A stretch of 64,000 bases of DNA from Pseudo-nitzschia pungens (Eukaryota > Bacillariophyta > Bacillariophyceae > Bacillariales > Bacillariaceae), in NCBI GenBank assembly GCA_037355855.1, contig CM074762.1, forward strand, positions 3,410,001 through 3,474,000, read 5' to 3'. The notes below the pieces were generated by a model. It saw nothing but the letters and a program-made list of their open reading frames with translations. It was not told where the DNA came from and did not search any database. The translations under genes and the position numbers were made by a program. Positions 31,883 through 43,333 of this stretch are shown one piece after another (position 1 is the first letter of the stretch; each line of letters opens with the position of its first letter).

Positions 31883-32217
31883 ATAGGTAAAGTAGCCAAT
31901 TTAACGAGGCAATAACAATTCAAATATACCCTCTATCAATGTAAAACATAACCCTTTTATTAAAGCCTCCAAATTGCTTCAATTTGATGACAAGGACGAT
32001 GTATACGCCTTTTAAAGTGCCGCTAACAGCCACATATTTGGTACCGTAGGTACGTACAATCTACGACTTGCACTAGTAAGTGGGTGTCAGCGCCACTTTA
32101 AATGGCGCCTGGTTACCGAAGTTGAAGTAGGGGCTATTTAAAACTTAAGCCTTGTATCAATTTAAAAACCTAAGCCTTTTATTAAAGCCTCCAAATTCCT
32201 TTAATTTGATGAGTGCC

Positions 32218-32297
32218 GCTACTACAGAATTCCTACCGGTTTCAGCTGTCCCCGGGTTTCAGTAGAAATTAGTAGTCGAGGACCTAGAACCGGGGAG
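32218..32297. repeat. Small palindromic element (copy A)
   Basis: Resembles the reverse complement of copy B at 59806-59903: GCTACTACAGAATTCCT, TCAGCTGTCCC, and GTTTCAGTAGAAATTAGTAG in the same order. It is nested inside the fold-back element. Confidence 0.65.
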
Positions 32298-32475
32298 TAC
32301 TTGCACTACGGTAAGGTTAGCGCCACTTTAAATGGCGCTGACAGCCACTTGTTCCTACCTATACGGTACTCAGGACAAAGTGACTTCTAGCGTGGCGCTG
32401 ACAGCCAAGTCCTGCTTTCAATACCGTTTAAAGTGGCGCTGACAGCCAATTATTCCTACGATACTCAGCTCTAGC

Positions 32476-33005
32476 GGTATTATCGACGCGTTGCTGCTTG
32501 CTGCTTCCCCCCCCTGTATTATCGACGCGTTGCTGCTTGCTGTCGCCCCCCCCTGTATTATCGACGCGTTGCTGCTTGCTGCTGCTTGCTGTCGCCCCCC
32601 CCTGTATTATCGACGCGTTGTTGCTGCTTGCTGTCCCCCCCCTGTATTATCGACGCGTTGCTGCTTGCTGCTGCTTGCTGTCCCCCCCCCTGTATTATCG
32701 ACGCGTTGCTGCTGCTTGCTGCTTGCTGTGCCCCCCTGTATTATCGACGCGTTGCTGCTGCTTGCTGTCCCCCCCCCTGTATTATCGACGCGTTGCTGCT
32801 TGCTGTCGCCCCCCCCTGTATTATCGACGCGTTGCTGCTGCTTGCTGTCCCCCCCCTGTATTATCAACGCGTTGCTGCTTGCTGCTGCTTGCTGTCCCCC
32901 CCCTGTATTATCGACGCGTTGCTGCTGCTTGCTGTCCCCCCTGTATTATCAACGCGTTGCTGATTGCTGTCGCGTTGCTGATTGCTGTCGTCCCCCCTGT
33001 ATTAA
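32476..33005. repeat. Minisatellite with CGACGCGTTGCTGC and C-runs
   Basis: About twelve units of TGTATTATCGACGCGTTGCTGC(TTGCTGC)n followed by a run of five to nine C. Unit length is about 37-49 bp, varying through extra GCTGCTT triplet blocks. Some late units read ATCAACGCG. The frames it opens are artefacts. Confidence 0.93.
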
Positions 33006-33454
33006 TTTTTTTTCTACATAAATCCCTGTACAATTTGTACTGGAAAATCGAATTTTTTGATTGGCTCATTCACTCAGCACCTCTATCTGCTTGCTGCTAT
33101 TGAAGTACTAGTACTATGTATTCGTATTTAGCAGCGGAACTTTAAATGGCGCGTATACCTAATAGATCAATAGTATCTTGGCTTAAAAAATAGCCTAAGC
33201 ACTACATCGATAGACTTAAGTAAATTTTTATTATGTTATTAGTTGGCTTATCCGACAGCCCCCCGCACGTAAACCAGTTGGGATATTAGTACGTACGTAC
33301 CGAATAAGTGGCTATCAGCGGCACTTTGAATGGCGCGTATACCTTATACGTCTATAGTAATAGCCTAAGCGCTACATTGATAGGCTTAAGTACATTTTTA
33401 ATGTTATTATTTGGCTTGGCTTTTTTAATTTTGATATAAGCCACTTAAGAGCTT

Positions 33455-33794
33455 AATTGTGAAATCGTGCGTAATTAAATCCAATCATACGTAATTAAAT
33501 CCAATCGTACGTAATTAAATCCAATCGTACGTAATATTAATTACGTACGTAATTAATTAATTACGTACGTAATTAATTAATTACGTACGTTAAGTCAAAA
33601 AAAAAAACCAATTGTTAGTTTCCCGGTTCCCCCTTTTTTAAATTTGAATCATGAACGTTACTTATCTCGTTCTACGTATTAATACGTAAATCACACGTTG
33701 ATATATGTAGTATGTATGGTAAGTTTATACGTATCATTTTGAAAAAACTTAACCTGTCGCGCGGTGCGCACGTTTTTCTATTTCCGACCGCTCC
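33455..33794 (-). repeat. Right terminal inverted repeat
   Basis: Reverse complement of the left arm at 31545-31882, with indels in the poly(A/T) and TA-repeat stretches. Confidence 0.85.
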
Positions 33795-34604
33795 GGAAGT
33801 CATCCCCGCTGTGCCGTAATCTTACTGTCCTACCGGTACGCGTCCGAAAATAATTGATTGAGACTTGTTCATCGTTGTAAATTGCGTGAGATTCCACTTT
33901 GCGCGCCTCTGGTGGAATCTCGTTGAATTTACTTCGAAGAGCAATCGTATTCGTAATCCGCATACGAGTAAGTTAACCTTAAAAGTAAACTTACGTACGT
34001 ACTGATTTTGAAAAAATGAAGACTTCGAAGTAAGATTACGAGTAAGTTACTTACATACGTACGTCTAATGAGTACAAGGTACGGGTAAGGTTACTAACAC
34101 CACAGTAATTACCGGTAGGTTATGTCGTCTACGACCAAAATTTCGTCAGAAAGCGATAAATATTACTCATGACTGACTCAGGCAATTGTAAAAATCCGCC
34201 GCCTCGCGGATTTTGTAATTCACTTTCCGTTGCAATATTTTTTCCAACGGCAACTAAAACTTTTCGCTCCACATTCGAGTCAGAAAGTAATCTTCCCTCC
34301 TACAGGTAAACTTAGCACGACCAATCCGATACATGTACGTGTAAGATGGGCAAAGGAACGCTTTCTCACTTGTGTCCTTCGAAAGGTCAAAATTGTTAGT
34401 CACTGAAGTGTTTGGCTAGTCTCAGTGACCCGCCGCCTACAATCCAACCGAAACGAGAAAATCGACTAAGAAGGACATAGTGATTTTGGCAGAAACATAA
34501 GAAAGGTTCAACGAAATATACCACCAACAACACAAGACATATCGTGCCCCAAACACTTTGATCGGAATAGCTCCCGCGCGTGGTTTATAACGTACAGTTC
34601 GAAA
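33795..34604. other. Intergenic region
   Basis: No gene is seen. TACGAGTAAGTTACTTAC-type words are frequent. TGACTGACTCA occurs at 34170-34180, about 430 bp before the next ATG. Confidence 0.4.
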
Positions 34605-35138
34605 ATGAAACCCTCTTCTCACAGGTCAACTAAGAGGAAAATTGTTCCATTCGTAATGCAACTCCTCTGGATTGCATCCGGTGCTGGTGCCTCTGGCTCA
34701 GCTTCTGGTCGTTTCGCGGTACTTCGAAGATACAGTCAATACATTGATGAATCGCAAAGCTCGAAGTTATATCCATTTTATCGAAGGGGATCTGTGAAAG
34801 TGTGCAACAACGCAAGCTCTCAAGATAATATGGACAACATTCACAACAATATCGACCACACAGAAGAATTGAGTGACACAGACCAAATACAAGAGGGTCG
34901 GTTTGCAATGGAATACGAGCACGAACGAAGGATCATGCGATCCGCTGAAAATGCCCACATAACACATCATGAAGAAACTTTTGCTGAGAACGAAGTGCAC
35001 GACACTAGAATGAATACAGTAACGTATCCAATCGAGACGGAGGTCGGCGTTCGATCTGAAGGCAGCAATTCTAAGTCACGAAAGATGCGAAGAAGCCGAA
35101 CCTTTGTCTATCAGGAGAACAACCCAATCTTTGTATGA
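34605..35138 (+). CDS. Hypothetical protein, possibly secreted
   Basis: 177 residues, one exon. KRKIVPFVMQLLWIASGAGASGSASG at the start reads as a signal peptide with small residues at the cleavage site. The rest is polar, with Asp/Glu/His-rich stretches and no cysteine framework or known domain. A basic RRYSQY and a KSRKMRRSR patch are present. No family recognised; start and reality moderately supported. Confidence 0.45.
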   Translation: MKPSSHRSTKRKIVPFVMQLLWIASGAGASGSASGRFAVLRRYSQYIDESQSSKLYPFYRRGSVKVCNNASSQDNMDNIHNNIDHTEELSDTDQIQEGRFAMEYEHERRIMRSAENAHITHHEETFAENEVHDTRMNTVTYPIETEVGVRSEGSNSKSRKMRRSRTFVYQENNPIFV

Positions 35139-36804
35139 GCTCTGTACGTACTCTGGTATGCCATCGTTATGCATTCTTCCGATGCAGGCGGAGTCTTTAG
35201 CCAATATTTTGAAGCGAACCGACTTTTTTTGCACGGATATTCGGAAGGCACCTGTATCTGCTAGCCTAATGTAAACTAGATATTCCAGTGAAACAAAAAT
35301 ACATTTTCGTTGCGTAGGCATTTGATTGTTGCTCTCCTCTTTTTGCCTCTTGGTGATGCTGCAACTATTTGCCTTGTACATGTAGACACAATACCTGTCA
35401 AAGATGACAGTGATCCAAAATTATAGTATTCGGAGACTGGCACGGAAACACGAAGGCAAACTGTAGAAGGTTTGTACTTAGTCGATGCCTTTGTATGATT
35501 GTGGGTAGGTCAACTTTTATCAGTTGTCAGTGCCCGGATATGTTCCACAGTTCACGAGGTGTTACTAGTGCTGGTAGTAGTATACATTTTTAGAGTGAAT
35601 TTTTTGAAATTGTTTTTTTAAAGAAGTACTGGAACTGGAGCCTGCTAGCTATGATGTACTGATGGCGCATTTTCATTTTTCATCAGAACTTGAAAGTGCA
35701 AAGAGAGTTGTACCCTCAATTTTATGAGCATGTTTTTGGTTGGGTTGGTACAAGTTATTAGACTTTTTGCACACTACTTATTTTTGCGCCAGTTGAATGG
35801 TGCAACATGCCTACCATCTATTAGGCCCATTCATGACTTATTTTTCATGTCTGGATTGAAGAGCCCAACACACAACAAGTCATTCATGACTTCTGAAGGA
35901 CTGGATAAAACCCAAAATCATTTGACAATCACACCTGTCGTTGAAAAAATGTCAGAATACAAAAACCAAATCAATTTAATACTGGTAGATTCCTAGACTG
36001 CATTAATTTTTGGAACATGCACTAGTAGGGGCAGCTCCTGCTACTAGTAGGAATTTTCTAGTGATAAATATGTTCTACCATAGGTGTTGTTGAGAAGTGA
36101 ATAAATATGGATTGCAGGGAAAGTGCAACCACAACTCAAATGATATTACAGAGAAAGATGTCCAGAATCATCCTCTGTTGAGTCCCAACAAAAAACTTCT
36201 TGATTTGAAAAGACCAAAAAATATTGATTGATGGAATAAACCATGTCTGAAGAACACAGGAATACCACTTCTTACTTTGAATAACATGTGCAATGTATTT
36301 TCATGAGAATTCATTAGGATATATAAATGATGCCATTGCCTGTCATGCCAGAAATTCTCCAATATCTACTCTTTAGAAAACACCAACAAACTCTCATCAA
36401 GAGTAATGTACCGGTAAGGTTACGGTTAATCTTACGGTAAGATCATGTCACGATAGTATGATAGTATGTCATGACAGTATGTCACGATAGCATGTTAGTT
36501 ACGATACGGCAGTTTATTGTGTACGAACAACTACGAAGCAGGGGTCAGCTACGAAGTGACTTACTTCGTAGTAAGAAACAAGCATTTGCAATAAAAAAAT
36601 ATGGTGTTGGTCGTGAAGTAAGTTACCTCGTGCACATGTACGGCCCTATTCTTGGGAAGTACTCGTAACCTAACCGTTACTTATTTTTTCCTTTACTTTC
36701 GAGGGGGAATGAGTCCACGTCATAAGTGGGAATCGAAGAAAATTGTTCTTTTTACGACTCGGATATTCGCTGACTGACTCATATTCTTCTCTTCATGATG
36801 CTGG
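35139..36804. other. Intergenic region with a CpG-free stretch
   Basis: About 35941-36410 contains no CpG and several ACTAGTA words, as in the CpG-poor blocks elsewhere. From 36411 the TACCGGTAAGGTTAC word family resumes. TGACTGACTCA lies at 36771-36781. No gene recognised. Confidence 0.4.
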
Positions 36805-38130
36805 ATGACACACTACAAACGTACTCGTGACACATTCCTTCCTTTGCTTTTCACCACCAGCTCACACGTTCTTGGAATTTTGTTCTCTCTTTGGCGTCAC
36901 CTCGGCTGGGTCCAGACAAACCCGTCTTATCTACCGGTATTGGGCGTTCGTTCTTTTGTAACATGGTGTTCTTCACGTAGAAACACTCGACAGCGTCAAA
37001 GCGTTATGAGCTCTCAGACGCAAATGAGGGTCTTATTTTCTTACCCAACCATCACATTTGAGACAGTTTCTATGATGTCGCTCGGTTTTCTTATCTACGC
37101 TGCCCTGCTCAGTGGAAGTTACGGTTTTACACGCAGTAAAATCTGCAGTGATGTCACTCGAGACGCGACGATTAGATTATTTGGGATATCCGAGTGGAGG
37201 GACCTTCCGTCCGGAATTACTTTTCATGGAGACAACCACGATGAAGCTGCTGACGCCTTAATTTACAGCACATCCACGAGGCGGGTACCAGTGATCCGGA
37301 TAACTCCTGATGAAGCCGTTCTTCCAGGAGAGAAAAAATACTTTCAATTTCATAGTGATGACGAGTTACGCCTCTTTCAGCGGGCTCTCGACCTTAATCA
37401 CGGCATTTTCGCACTTGGAGCAATTATAGGAGAAGACGAAGACGGAGATGATATAATGATGAACAAGCTGCAACTGATGGAAATAAAAGAATACAATATG
37501 GATGTAGGAAATGATTTGGGTATTTTTTGCACAGCGCAGGCAATTGGAAGGGCGAAGCTTTTCACTTTACTTGATGACGAAGTAGGAACTTCCGTAGATG
37601 GATGTAACGTCATTAAAGAACCACTTATCGCAATATGCGAGGAACACTTTGACCATCAAGAATCTTACTTCAGTATTGAAGATGCTAATCAGATGGCGAG
37701 AAGCGTCCTTGCAATAATTACCGATTTATCAGATAAAGAACAGGAACGAGCAGAAAAGGAATCTAAAACTGATCATTCAGTCAAGATTTTACATAGTGTC
37801 GACAGCGCCAGTCAAGAGGAGGAGGAAGAAGACTACGATAACTATGAAGAGACGCGGAAAAATCGGTTTGCACGTGCGTTTCTTGACTCGTTGCAATCTG
37901 ATCAGAACGGATATGTCACAGATTGTCATGCAGAAGAAGGAATGCTGTCCTGGAGCGAAATGAATGCGATCAGCTGGGCAGCATTCTGCACTTCCCTGGA
38001 CCCATCCGAGGATGAAACCTACAGACTGCATGCACTAGATCAAGACAGAATCACTGATAGGCTCAAGTTAGCCACTTACTGGTTATCTGACGTTGTTCAA
38101 GAAGTAGAGCAAGAATCTAGTTCGAGATAA
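36805..38130 (+). CDS. LON-substrate-binding-like (LON N-terminal) domain protein, plastid-type presequence
   Basis: The open frame starts at 36805, but the most plausible start is the ATG at 37072, giving MMSLGFLIYAALLSGSYGFTRS: a signal core with Gly-Phe at the cleavage, as in diatom plastid proteins. The following sequence has PVIRITPDEAVLPGE, FQFHSDDELRLFQRAL, GIFALGAII and EDGDDIMMNKLQLMEIKEYN, the pattern of the LON N-terminal (substrate-binding) fold. No AAA ATPase or Ser-Lys protease part is present, so this is a stand-alone LON-type adaptor-like protein. The C-terminal half is acidic (EEEEEDYDNYEE) and helical. Function unknown. Confidence 0.68.
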   Translation: MTHYKRTRDTFLPLLFTTSSHVLGILFSLWRHLGWVQTNPSYLPVLGVRSFVTWCSSRRNTRQRQSVMSSQTQMRVLFSYPTITFETVSMMSLGFLIYAALLSGSYGFTRSKICSDVTRDATIRLFGISEWRDLPSGITFHGDNHDEAADALIYSTSTRRVPVIRITPDEAVLPGEKKYFQFHSDDELRLFQRALDLNHGIFALGAIIGEDEDGDDIMMNKLQLMEIKEYNMDVGNDLGIFCTAQAIGRAKLFTLLDDEVGTSVDGCNVIKEPLIAICEEHFDHQESYFSIEDANQMARSVLAIITDLSDKEQERAEKESKTDHSVKILHSVDSASQEEEEEDYDNYEETRKNRFARAFLDSLQSDQNGYVTDCHAEEGMLSWSEMNAISWAAFCTSLDPSEDETYRLHALDQDRITDRLKLATYWLSDVVQEVEQESSSR

Positions 38131-39333
38131 GAATTGTTTCCGTGGGATCAACTGTAATTTGTACTTCCACAAAAAATTGGGGGGAGGGGTTTCAATGTAC
38201 ATGATACAAATCACAATAGGAGTACTATTATTTAATATGAAATTTGCTATTACGTTCAACTCTTACGTTTACCCCAATGTTGTTGTCAGGAGATTTCCCT
38301 CTTCCCGAAGTGTTTTGATTGGCGTGAGACAAGTGAATGACTCATGATTAATGCTTCCTCCATATCTTATCTATTCAAACGACTGAACACCAGCAGTAGT
38401 GGCGGACAAATCTGAATGAAAAGTTGGGTGAACTTGGGTTTTGAACCAGAGATATTTTTGTCGATGGAACCGAAGGTGATGTCACAGTGTTCCAAAACTT
38501 TTTGTCATTGATCTGTTTCAATAATTCTAAACATCCTCTAGCAAAATGCATCACTCACGTACTACTACTATTTACTAACAATGAATGAAAGTGTAGAAGC
38601 TTGTTTCCCACGGGATTGTCAGGCAAAATGAATTACTTCGTAGATAGTAGTGTAATGAAGAAGATCATTACTGGCACAAGTCACATGACAATTTAAAAAC
38701 GATGGGATGTTTGTTACATTTTTCTTCAATCGAAATTCTTTCTTTAGTTAGAGAACAAGGAGTGAAACAAGGTTCATAATTAGTGAGGTTTTTCCACAGT
38801 TTGTAAGATTCTCTTGTTCAATGGTATTTAGTAGTAGTATTGATGATTCTATTGATACTAATACTAATCTTAGAAAAGAGTTTGAGAGTGTTTGAAATCT
38901 CGCTAATGGCATGAACGCACTTGCTCCTCACATTCCCGTTTTTGAGGCGAGAGTAACAAGCCTTACTGTATCACGGATGGTTTCGTCATCAGCGATCGCG
39001 TAAGATTTACGGTAACCTTACGTAATTACCGTATTGTACCCTTTTGGATCGGTTTGTCGGGCAGAGGGACAAAGAACACGAAAACGTCTGGTACACGGTA
39101 CACATGAAAACTTCAAACGAAGGAACGCTGCGGTTTTCTCTTTTGAACTCTTTCCACGAACCAGATCCACCTGCTGTAGGAATACCCATTGTTTGGTGAT
39201 TGTGAACTTGTTTATGGAGTGCGCTTACAATCGATTGCAACCTTTGTAAGCGAGAATATTTCCTTCTTGCATTGCTGAGGAGCCCGCACGTTGAAAATTT
39301 ATCATTACTTTGATCGAAGAGAAAGTTAGGAGT
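38131..39333. other. Intergenic region
   Basis: No convincing gene. A 62-codon frame at 38159 is likely chance. Confidence 0.4.
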
Positions 39334-41494
39334 ATGTTTCTTTGCATCGATCGTCTTGTTTATAGTCTGAAAACCTTTTGCGTAGGGACGGTGATTTTCG
39401 TTTTGCTATGCTTCTGGCAGAAGTTAATCGATGTGGATCGTCCATATGATTCTGGAAACTACATCCCTAGAAAACGATGTCAACGTAAAGAAAATGTAGG
39501 CACCACCCCAAAACAGCGGGATGAATACCCCCAAAAAGAAGTTTGTGTCGATGTCTCAGAACATGATTCCGATAAAGAAAGCAGCAAACAACCATCTACC
39601 TCACTCTCGTTCACAGACGAGCAATTTGTCCATTCTTTTCAACTTCTTGAACGTGATCGACTGGACTTGGAGCAGAAACAGAATCCGAAAGCGCTGACTA
39701 AAGCGTGGGTCTTCGTCGAAAAAATACAGAAACTCGTTCGGGATTTTCATGAAGAAAGAAAGACATCGCTTGCGCCGCCAATTTTTGGCAACGTCGGTAT
39801 CTCGCCAAATTACGAATCGATGTTGGTAAAATTTTTTAGAGAGCACGATTCACGGAAAGAAGCAGCGGTCTTTGATATCTTGGCAAAGTATGAGGTATGT
39901 TTTCCTTGACATCGCATTTACTCAAACTCAATGAAAAGGATGGATTCTTAAAATGTACCTTGACCAATTCCATTTCCTGACTTAGGGAAGAGAATCCGAG
40001 CTATTTCAAAATTTGGAAGAGAAATACCGAGCTCCAAATCCGTTGAAAGCATTTTATGGAAGATTGGCTTCGAATCCGTCCACTTCATATACACAGTTGG
40101 CTACTTCAAGATCAACCACGAATTTTAGTTCTGTCACATCACCCATTCCATTTGGGAGCAGAAGTACGACAGGCGCTTTTCCACGGTCATCAACAGATTC
40201 ACATATTCCAAACATAATATCAAACGAAGTTGGAGTTGCTGTCGGCATCGATGAAATGTTTTTTTTGGCGGAACGCCTACTTCTTCAACAGGAAAAGCTT
40301 CAAAAGACGGGAAAGTATTCGCAGGTGGATATAGGGTACCACTTCACGAAACCAGAAAATTTGGAACGGATCAGAACTGATGGACTGCTGAATGAAAGTG
40401 AGCGCAGTTCGAGAAATATTTCGACCATTCGCAATGGGTCTAGATACGGCGAGGGGATTTACACGGCTGAAGATCCACAATTCTGTTCTCATTATGGCAG
40501 TGTTGGGCTGATGGTCCTCCGCTTGAAAGGTGAATCAATGGATGCAGACAAGGCTGATAGAGGTTATGATAAAGGTAATAACTCAATTACATCCCGGAAG
40601 AGACCGGGCATGATAGTTCTACAACATGGTTCCCAGTGTCTCCCAGTGATCCAATTTCCGGGTGAAGAATTTACAACCAACCAAGGGAATTTAGCCCGTT
40701 TGAAATGTTTACAACGAAGAGTAATGTGTCTTGTGGAAGAGCTTTTTCACAGAAGGGGAGTAAAACCTACGAAACGATTACAATTGTCCAAACGTCGCAA
40801 ACGTCTTCAAACACAGAAGCATCCACCAAGGTCACAGGTCATCAAATATAAAGCTCCACATAGACTCGATGAGGACGATCCAGAAACTTCATTTCAATAT
40901 GTGCCTTTGCGGTCTATCAATATCGAGGATGAATGTGCCATTTGTCTACGCACCTTCAATAATCACGATAGCAGCATTGTTCGATTGATTCGTTGCGGTC
41001 ACTTGGTGCACGAACATTGTATGTTACACACCATGGCAATGAATAACCTTTGTCCCGTATGCCGCACACCAATCATAAACGCCGTTCGCGGAAAAATGCC
41101 ATCTGGCAAGATGACGGTAATATCCGATCCAGAAACGCAATGCGAGGGGTTTGAAAAATTTGGAACAATCATCATTGATTATTCAATTCCTGCGGGAATC
41201 CAGATGATGTATCACGTCCAGCCTGGTCAGCAATATCCCAGGCTACATCGAAGAGCATTTGTTCCCAATACTTTGGAAGGAATTCGTCTTTCATCCCGTT
41301 TAAAAGAAGCATTCCGTAGAGGACTCACCTTCACTGTTGGGACATCTAAAACTAGTGGGAAACAAAACCAGGTTACTTGGTCCTCCATCCCCCACAAAAC
41401 CCAGCTGAATGGTGGCTTGATCAAGTTTGGATTTCCCGATTCCACGTACATTCAAAGATGCAACACTGAACTCGATTTTTTGGGTGTGCCATAA
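39334..41494 (+). CDS. Membrane-anchored PARP-like / RING / Deltex-C-terminal fusion E3 ligase
   Basis: Two exons, 39334-39894 and 39986-41494, with a 91-bp GT-AG intron; 689 residues. Residues about 10-28 (LKTFCVGTVIFVLLCFW) are a single membrane span. From about 295 to 415 a diphtheria-toxin-like ADP-ribosyltransferase fold is suggested by YHFTKPENLERIRTDGLL (His306), GEGIYTAEDP (Tyr346) and MIVLQHGSQCLPVIQF; the usual catalytic Glu position appears to be Gly or Met near 395. A RING-H2 finger (CAIC...CGHLVHEHC...CPVC) spans about 504-550. GTIIIDYSIPAGIQMMYH, PNTLEGIRLSSRLKEAFRRGLTF and DSTYIQRCNTELDFLGVP at 580-689 match the Deltex C-terminal (DTC) domain, which binds ADP-ribose. So it should ubiquitinate, perhaps guided by or acting on ADP-ribose. 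Substrate unknown. Confidence 0.85.
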
Positions 41495-42288
41495 TTCCAC
41501 CCATGAAGGGTGGATTCGTGACATCCGACGTACTTCTCCGATGCATCATTCTACTAGTATATGAAAGTAAAATTGTCGGATATTCGAAACTTTCCAAGTA
41601 GAACTGATCATGTTTGGACAAGTATTGACGATACAATAATTCTCATTGGAGAAGTGTAGACATGTTCCATAGTACATAAGAAAGAAAAATGGATACAGTA
41701 CTAGTATTAATGGAAAATGATTATCATTGTTTGGAACAACAAGTTCCTATGGATTTCTTCCTTTTGCGACTTTTTGAAATCAGAAGTCTCACTCTCATAT
41801 CATCATTTTCCTCTCTTCTTTGACGAGACCTCTAGAGTAGCTAGGCTATGCAGAAGGTGTACATACGTCTTTTACTTACTCCCACGAGCATGATCCAGTA
41901 TTATTATTATCATCTTTCTCTTTATCCCAACAAAAGGAAACAATCTACTAGTAAATAAAATATTTTTTAGATTTACTTCGTAGTACTAGTAATTTACAGG
42001 GAAGTTACCTTACTTCGTATTACGAAGTAAGGTTAGCTTACTTTTTTTGTTCGCATGTGCTCGTCATTTTACGTTATCTAGGGTTGAAGTTACAGTAAGA
42101 ATTATGTTTCGTCGATATGTTCACTCAGTTTTTCCGATTTCGAATATTTTCATTCCATGACGCTTCTCGTGACAAAACTTTGCTTCGTGATCAATTTTCC
42201 ATTTCTACTTCCTCAAGATGACGGACGATGCAAGTTAGTGTATGTCTGATCGGTGGAAGCAAGTAAAACTTGATTATTCATTCACAAT
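41495..42288. other. Intergenic region
   Basis: No gene is seen. A perfect palindrome with 13-bp arms (ACCTTACTTCGTA and its complement around one T) lies at 42007-42033, with ACTAGTA words nearby. Confidence 0.5.
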
Positions 42289-43333
42289 ATGGCAGGCCTA
42301 CCGTTTCTCATAACAGCAGCAACTGCCGCATACGTGGTCTTGTTCCCTTCTGACGAGAGACGAATAGACGATTCTTCGTCGAAAGGGTTGTCTCCGTCTC
42401 AATCGCTCGCTGTTAGTGGAGGGAATGTTTCCAACTATTCCTTCTGGCTCGGAGTCGGAGTGGGTATGAGTTTTTCCTGGGTTGCTTCGTATGAGATAAG
42501 AAGGCGACGTTTGTGGCAACATGTGCGTCTGAAACTTCTCTCCTGGTTGTATGACGCAAGCAGCAATGATAATCTTCTCGACACAGGACAACAGACGGAA
42601 CAACAACCACTGTTGCAGAAACTTCGAAAACCATGCCTCATGTCGGAACTCAACGGGACTCCCATACCCAGAAAGTGCGAGGCACAAGACAACAAGGATG
42701 ATGACGTCTGTGGCCAACATTTAGAACTAGTATCTCCAGACTGGTCGCTATCGTCCGATTTGTATTGCGACATTGTGAGGTTGCCGCCGGGGACAGAGTT
42801 GATAGCGAAAACTGCACCTGGAGTTGAATTCTACTACGTCACGGAGGGAAACGGAACATATGTTGATGGGGCCGGAGAAAAACACGAGATTTCAGCTGGA
42901 TTCGGATTTATTGTTGATCCGGATTGGTACGTCCTTGATTACGATCGTCTTATCATGGATGTACTGTGCACTCTACGCTCTCTTACATTTCTGGTAAGTG
43001 TGATCACAATCAGCTGCTCACATGATTGAAACTGTTCTCTTCGATTCTTTTTTCTTTCTCATGTTATTTAGTGCCAGAGGATTCCTTGTTGGAGGAGGGA
43101 TCAATGATCTTGTTTTGTTTCGTGCAACTGATGTTGCTGTATCGGGTGGGCACAATCATGTTGTTAGACTTCAAGCGAGTTCTTTGACATCTACTGTTGC
43201 AATCGTGAGAGCGGGACTCAGAAAGATCCATCAATGGATAGGGGATAAGACGCCTGAAGTCTCTCAGCAGACCACTAGACTGGAACAACAATCAACTGGA
43301 TCCGAACGTGACAAACGTACAAATTTATCCTGA
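42289..43333 (+). CDS. Cupin-like membrane-anchored protein
   Basis: Two exons, most likely 42289-42926 and 43072-43333, giving 299 residues. The GTACGT donor at 42927 was preferred over GTAAGT at 42994 because only the first keeps frame with exon 2 and gives GFIVDPDCARGFLVGGGINDLVLFRATD, a cupin-like ending. Residues 1-24 and about 47-67 are hydrophobic helices (YSFWLGVGVGMSFSWVASYEI), implying membrane attachment. The cupin core reads IVRLPPGTELIAKTAPGVEFYYVTEGNGTYVDGAGEKHEISAG. The metal-binding His/Glu of active cupins is only partly visible. Role unknown. Confidence 0.6.

Larger units (their letters stand above)
31545..33794. mobile_element. Fold-back TIR element, 2.25 kb, non-autonomous
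   Basis: The left end starts GGAGCGGTCGGAAATAG and its reverse complement ends at 33794. The inverted arms run to about 31882 and from about 33455, around 340 bp each, and match closely with scattered differences. The inner arms also carry inverted copies of ATTAATTAATTACGTACG tracts and of GATTGGATTTAATTACGTACG units. The interior holds diverged inverted blocks with GCGCCACTTTAAATGGCGC words and a minisatellite. No transposase frame is present, so it would need help from another element. A target duplication is not evident at these ends. Confidence 0.8.

Noticed and set aside
32476..33005. CRISPR-like repeat array
   Set aside because: Units abut without unique spacers and the genome is eukaryotic, so this is a minisatellite.
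32491..33103. Frames of 125-201 codons in the minisatellite at 32.5-33.0 kb
   Set aside because: Composition artefact; all three plus-strand frames are open through the array.
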